A stretch of DNA of 64,000 nucleotides, from NCBI RefSeq assembly GCF_028009165.1, contig NW_026611616.1:55962-119961 (forward strand), given 5' to 3'. The notes under the pieces are model-generated. The model was not told the DNA's origin and did no database searches. It saw only the letters and a program-made list of their open reading frames with translations. The position numbers and the translations under genes were made by a program. Source of the DNA: Akanthomyces muscarius. Lineage: Eukaryota; Ascomycota; Sordariomycetes; Hypocreales; Cordycipitaceae. Shown piece by piece: positions 62,756 through 64,000 of the stretch (position 1 is its first letter; every line of letters starts with the position of its first letter).

Positions 62756-64000
62756 TTAGCCCGCGATGGTCACCCTCCCGCGTGAGCCTTTGCCTGATGC
62801 CTTCGTCTTCGCTGCAGCGCCGAGAGACCAGCTTTTCCTTGTAGCATCTGCGTCGAGAGGATCGCCGCGCGCGAAAAGTTCCACCGCTGGCGTAACTGCG
62901 GAACTGGCAAAGCGTGCTTGTACTCTTACACCATGCTGCAAAAGGACATAGAGCATCATCGTACTCTCTGGACTGATAGCAATGGTCTCATCCCCGGGCC
63001 GCTCCAAGATTGGGAAAATGCCGTGGCTGGTAGCTGATCGTTCGAGACCTTCCGCGGATGTGTCGAGCAAGCCGAGACGAAGCAGTCGCATGATGGTGGA
63101 CGGGTTTGCTGTCGCAAAGGCGCCGCTCACACTCACCTTCGGAAGCCACTCTGATTCCCACGGCAGACAGCAACAGACGGAAGACTCCACCCAGTATGGC
63201 TGTAAAAGTCGTAGGTGAGCGGGGAAGTGGCTTTCTTTCCACGTGAAGGGCTGTAGTAGCGTGTCCCATCGCACGACATCGACTGACAAGCCAGTAAGAT
63301 ACAAAAACGAGGCCGATGTACTGAACTGTGAGTTGAACAGAAATTCCCACCCGAGTCCTGGCGCCGCAAGGTTGGCGGAGAGCCAGGCCGTTGCGGACGC
63401 AACCGTGTTAGCCGAAAGCGCCCACGTGCTACGTCCGGCCGCGAGCAGCGTCACAAAGTCATACATCTGCGACTGCATTGCCCATGCACTAGCGAGCGTC
63501 GAAGCCAGTGCCATGAATGGCCCACACGCGGTGAGTTGGCCGTACCCAGTCTCAGTTGATGTACGCTCCACCTCGGCACCAAGCCAGTCGGCGGTATGGA
63601 GTGGTTTGGGCAACGAAATAGTCGCACCGGCGACTAGCAGGCTAGGCCAAAGCATGGCGATCTGAAGCGCCTCGTTGGCTTGTTCCTGCAGACCAAACTT
63701 TTGCACATACATCTCGATGTAGTTCAAGACCAGCTCCGGCTTGCCAAAGAACAAAGGATCACGTTCAATGGAATACGCGTCCACGTCACAAAGGCAGACC
63801 ATGCTAAATCTCTGGTCTAGATTGTACTGGCTGAACTGTGTCGCGGTGCCAGCAATCGATTCGAGCGACGTCTTGGTTGCGGAGATGGGAGCTTGGTTAA
63901 AGCAACAGTACGCCCAAAACTCCTGATAGTCGCTCGTGCCGCCCAGGACGTTGACGATTTCGGCGCCTGAATCCATCACATGCGCCGCCCACCCGGGTTG
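62756..64000 (-). CDS. toti-like capsid-protein homologue, second copy, cut by window edge
   Basis: The C-terminal 414 or so codons of the capsid gene at 7840-10098 recur here without change, from the stop codon at 62756 to the window edge. The gene's 5' part lies outside the window. An in-frame ATG inside the visible part is internal and should not be taken as the start. If the duplication continues as in the first copy, a second capsid-RdRp fusion gene would follow outside. Confidence 0.82.
   Translation of the reverse strand, partial: QPGWAAHVMDSGAEIVNVLGGTSDYQEFWAYCCFNQAPISATKTSLESIAGTATQFSQYNLDQRFSMVCLCDVDAYSIERDPLFFGKPELVLNYIEMYVQKFGLQEQANEALQIAMLWPSLLVAGATISLPKPLHTADWLGAEVERTSTETGYGQLTACGPFMALASTLASAWAMQSQMYDFVTLLAAGRSTWALSANTVASATAWLSANLAAPGLGWEFLFNSQFSTSASFLYLTGLSVDVVRWDTLLQPFTWKESHFPAHLRLLQPYWVESSVCCCLPWESEWLPKVSVSGAFATANPSTIMRLLRLGLLDTSAEGLERSATSHGIFPILERPGDETIAISPESTMMLYVLLQHGVRVQARFASSAVTPAVELFARGDPLDADATRKSWSLGAAAKTKASGKGSRGRVTIAG

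Larger units (their letters stand above)
61570..64000 (+). repeat. segmental duplication, right copy
   Basis: This is the counterpart of 6696-9084. It differs by 42 extra bases at 61609-61650 and otherwise appears identical at an offset of 54,916. It runs to the window end without diverging, so its full length is unknown. Confidence 0.93.

Noticed and set aside
1..64000. CRISPR array, bacterial operon or prophage
   Set aside because: There are no spaced repeats, no ribosome-binding-site pattern and no bacterial gene families; introns and LINEs show a eukaryotic genome.

Overview
The window looks like nuclear DNA of a filamentous ascomycete. The evidence is Tad-type LINE elements with ORF1 and ORF2 (endonuclease, reverse transcriptase, RNase H), several fungal DNA-transposon families (hAT, Tc1/mariner, Fot/pogo), short introns of 55-76 nt with CTAAC branch points, and fungal-style single genes. 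I cannot name the species. Roughly half of the window is transposable element, from apparently young copies to heavily broken ones.

Layout. 1-5.8 kb: a Tad-type LINE on the minus strand (LINE A) whose ORF2 is broken by only one stop codon. 6.7-15.7 kb: an FCP1-like phosphatase gene, then a capsid-protein gene of dsRNA-virus (toti-like) type on the minus strand, facing away from a 1781-codon capsid-RdRp fusion gene on the plus strand, with about 270 bp between the two starts. 16.7-19.5 kb: a hAT element with an 8-bp target duplication. 21.3-24.1 kb: a decayed LINE (D). 24.4-25.8 kb: a complete Tc1/mariner element. 25.8-36.8 kb: a stretch poor in transposons with an RNase III-like gene, a DEDD-exonuclease-like gene, a two-exon gene of SANT/Myb-like appearance and an mRNA guanylyltransferase (capping enzyme) gene. 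36.8-38.7 kb: a Fot/pogo element. 38.8-53.9 kb: a pogo tail and four LINE copies (E, C2, C and a 3' fragment of the E family); LINE C has an unbroken 1238-codon ORF2. 56.3-57.1 kb: an unrecognised ORF. 58.9-60.5 kb: a second, decayed hAT transposase. 61.57 kb to the end: a second copy of the phosphatase plus capsid-gene block, at a constant offset of 54,916 bp from the first.

The most unusual object is the 6.7-15.7 kb locus. A toti-like virus makes capsid protein and capsid-polymerase from one RNA, normally by frameshifting or reinitiation. Here the nuclear genome carries two separate genes, a free capsid and a single-frame capsid-RdRp fusion, diverged in sequence but both open and divergently placed. 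All polymerase motifs that I can read in the fusion are present. The first copy of the neighbouring phosphatase lacks a 42-nt segment that contains the ATG in the second copy. The TE-poor stretch holds further RNA-handling genes (capping enzyme, RNase III-like, exonuclease-like), two of which have lost expected catalytic residues. A functional link between these and the virus-derived genes is only a hypothesis.
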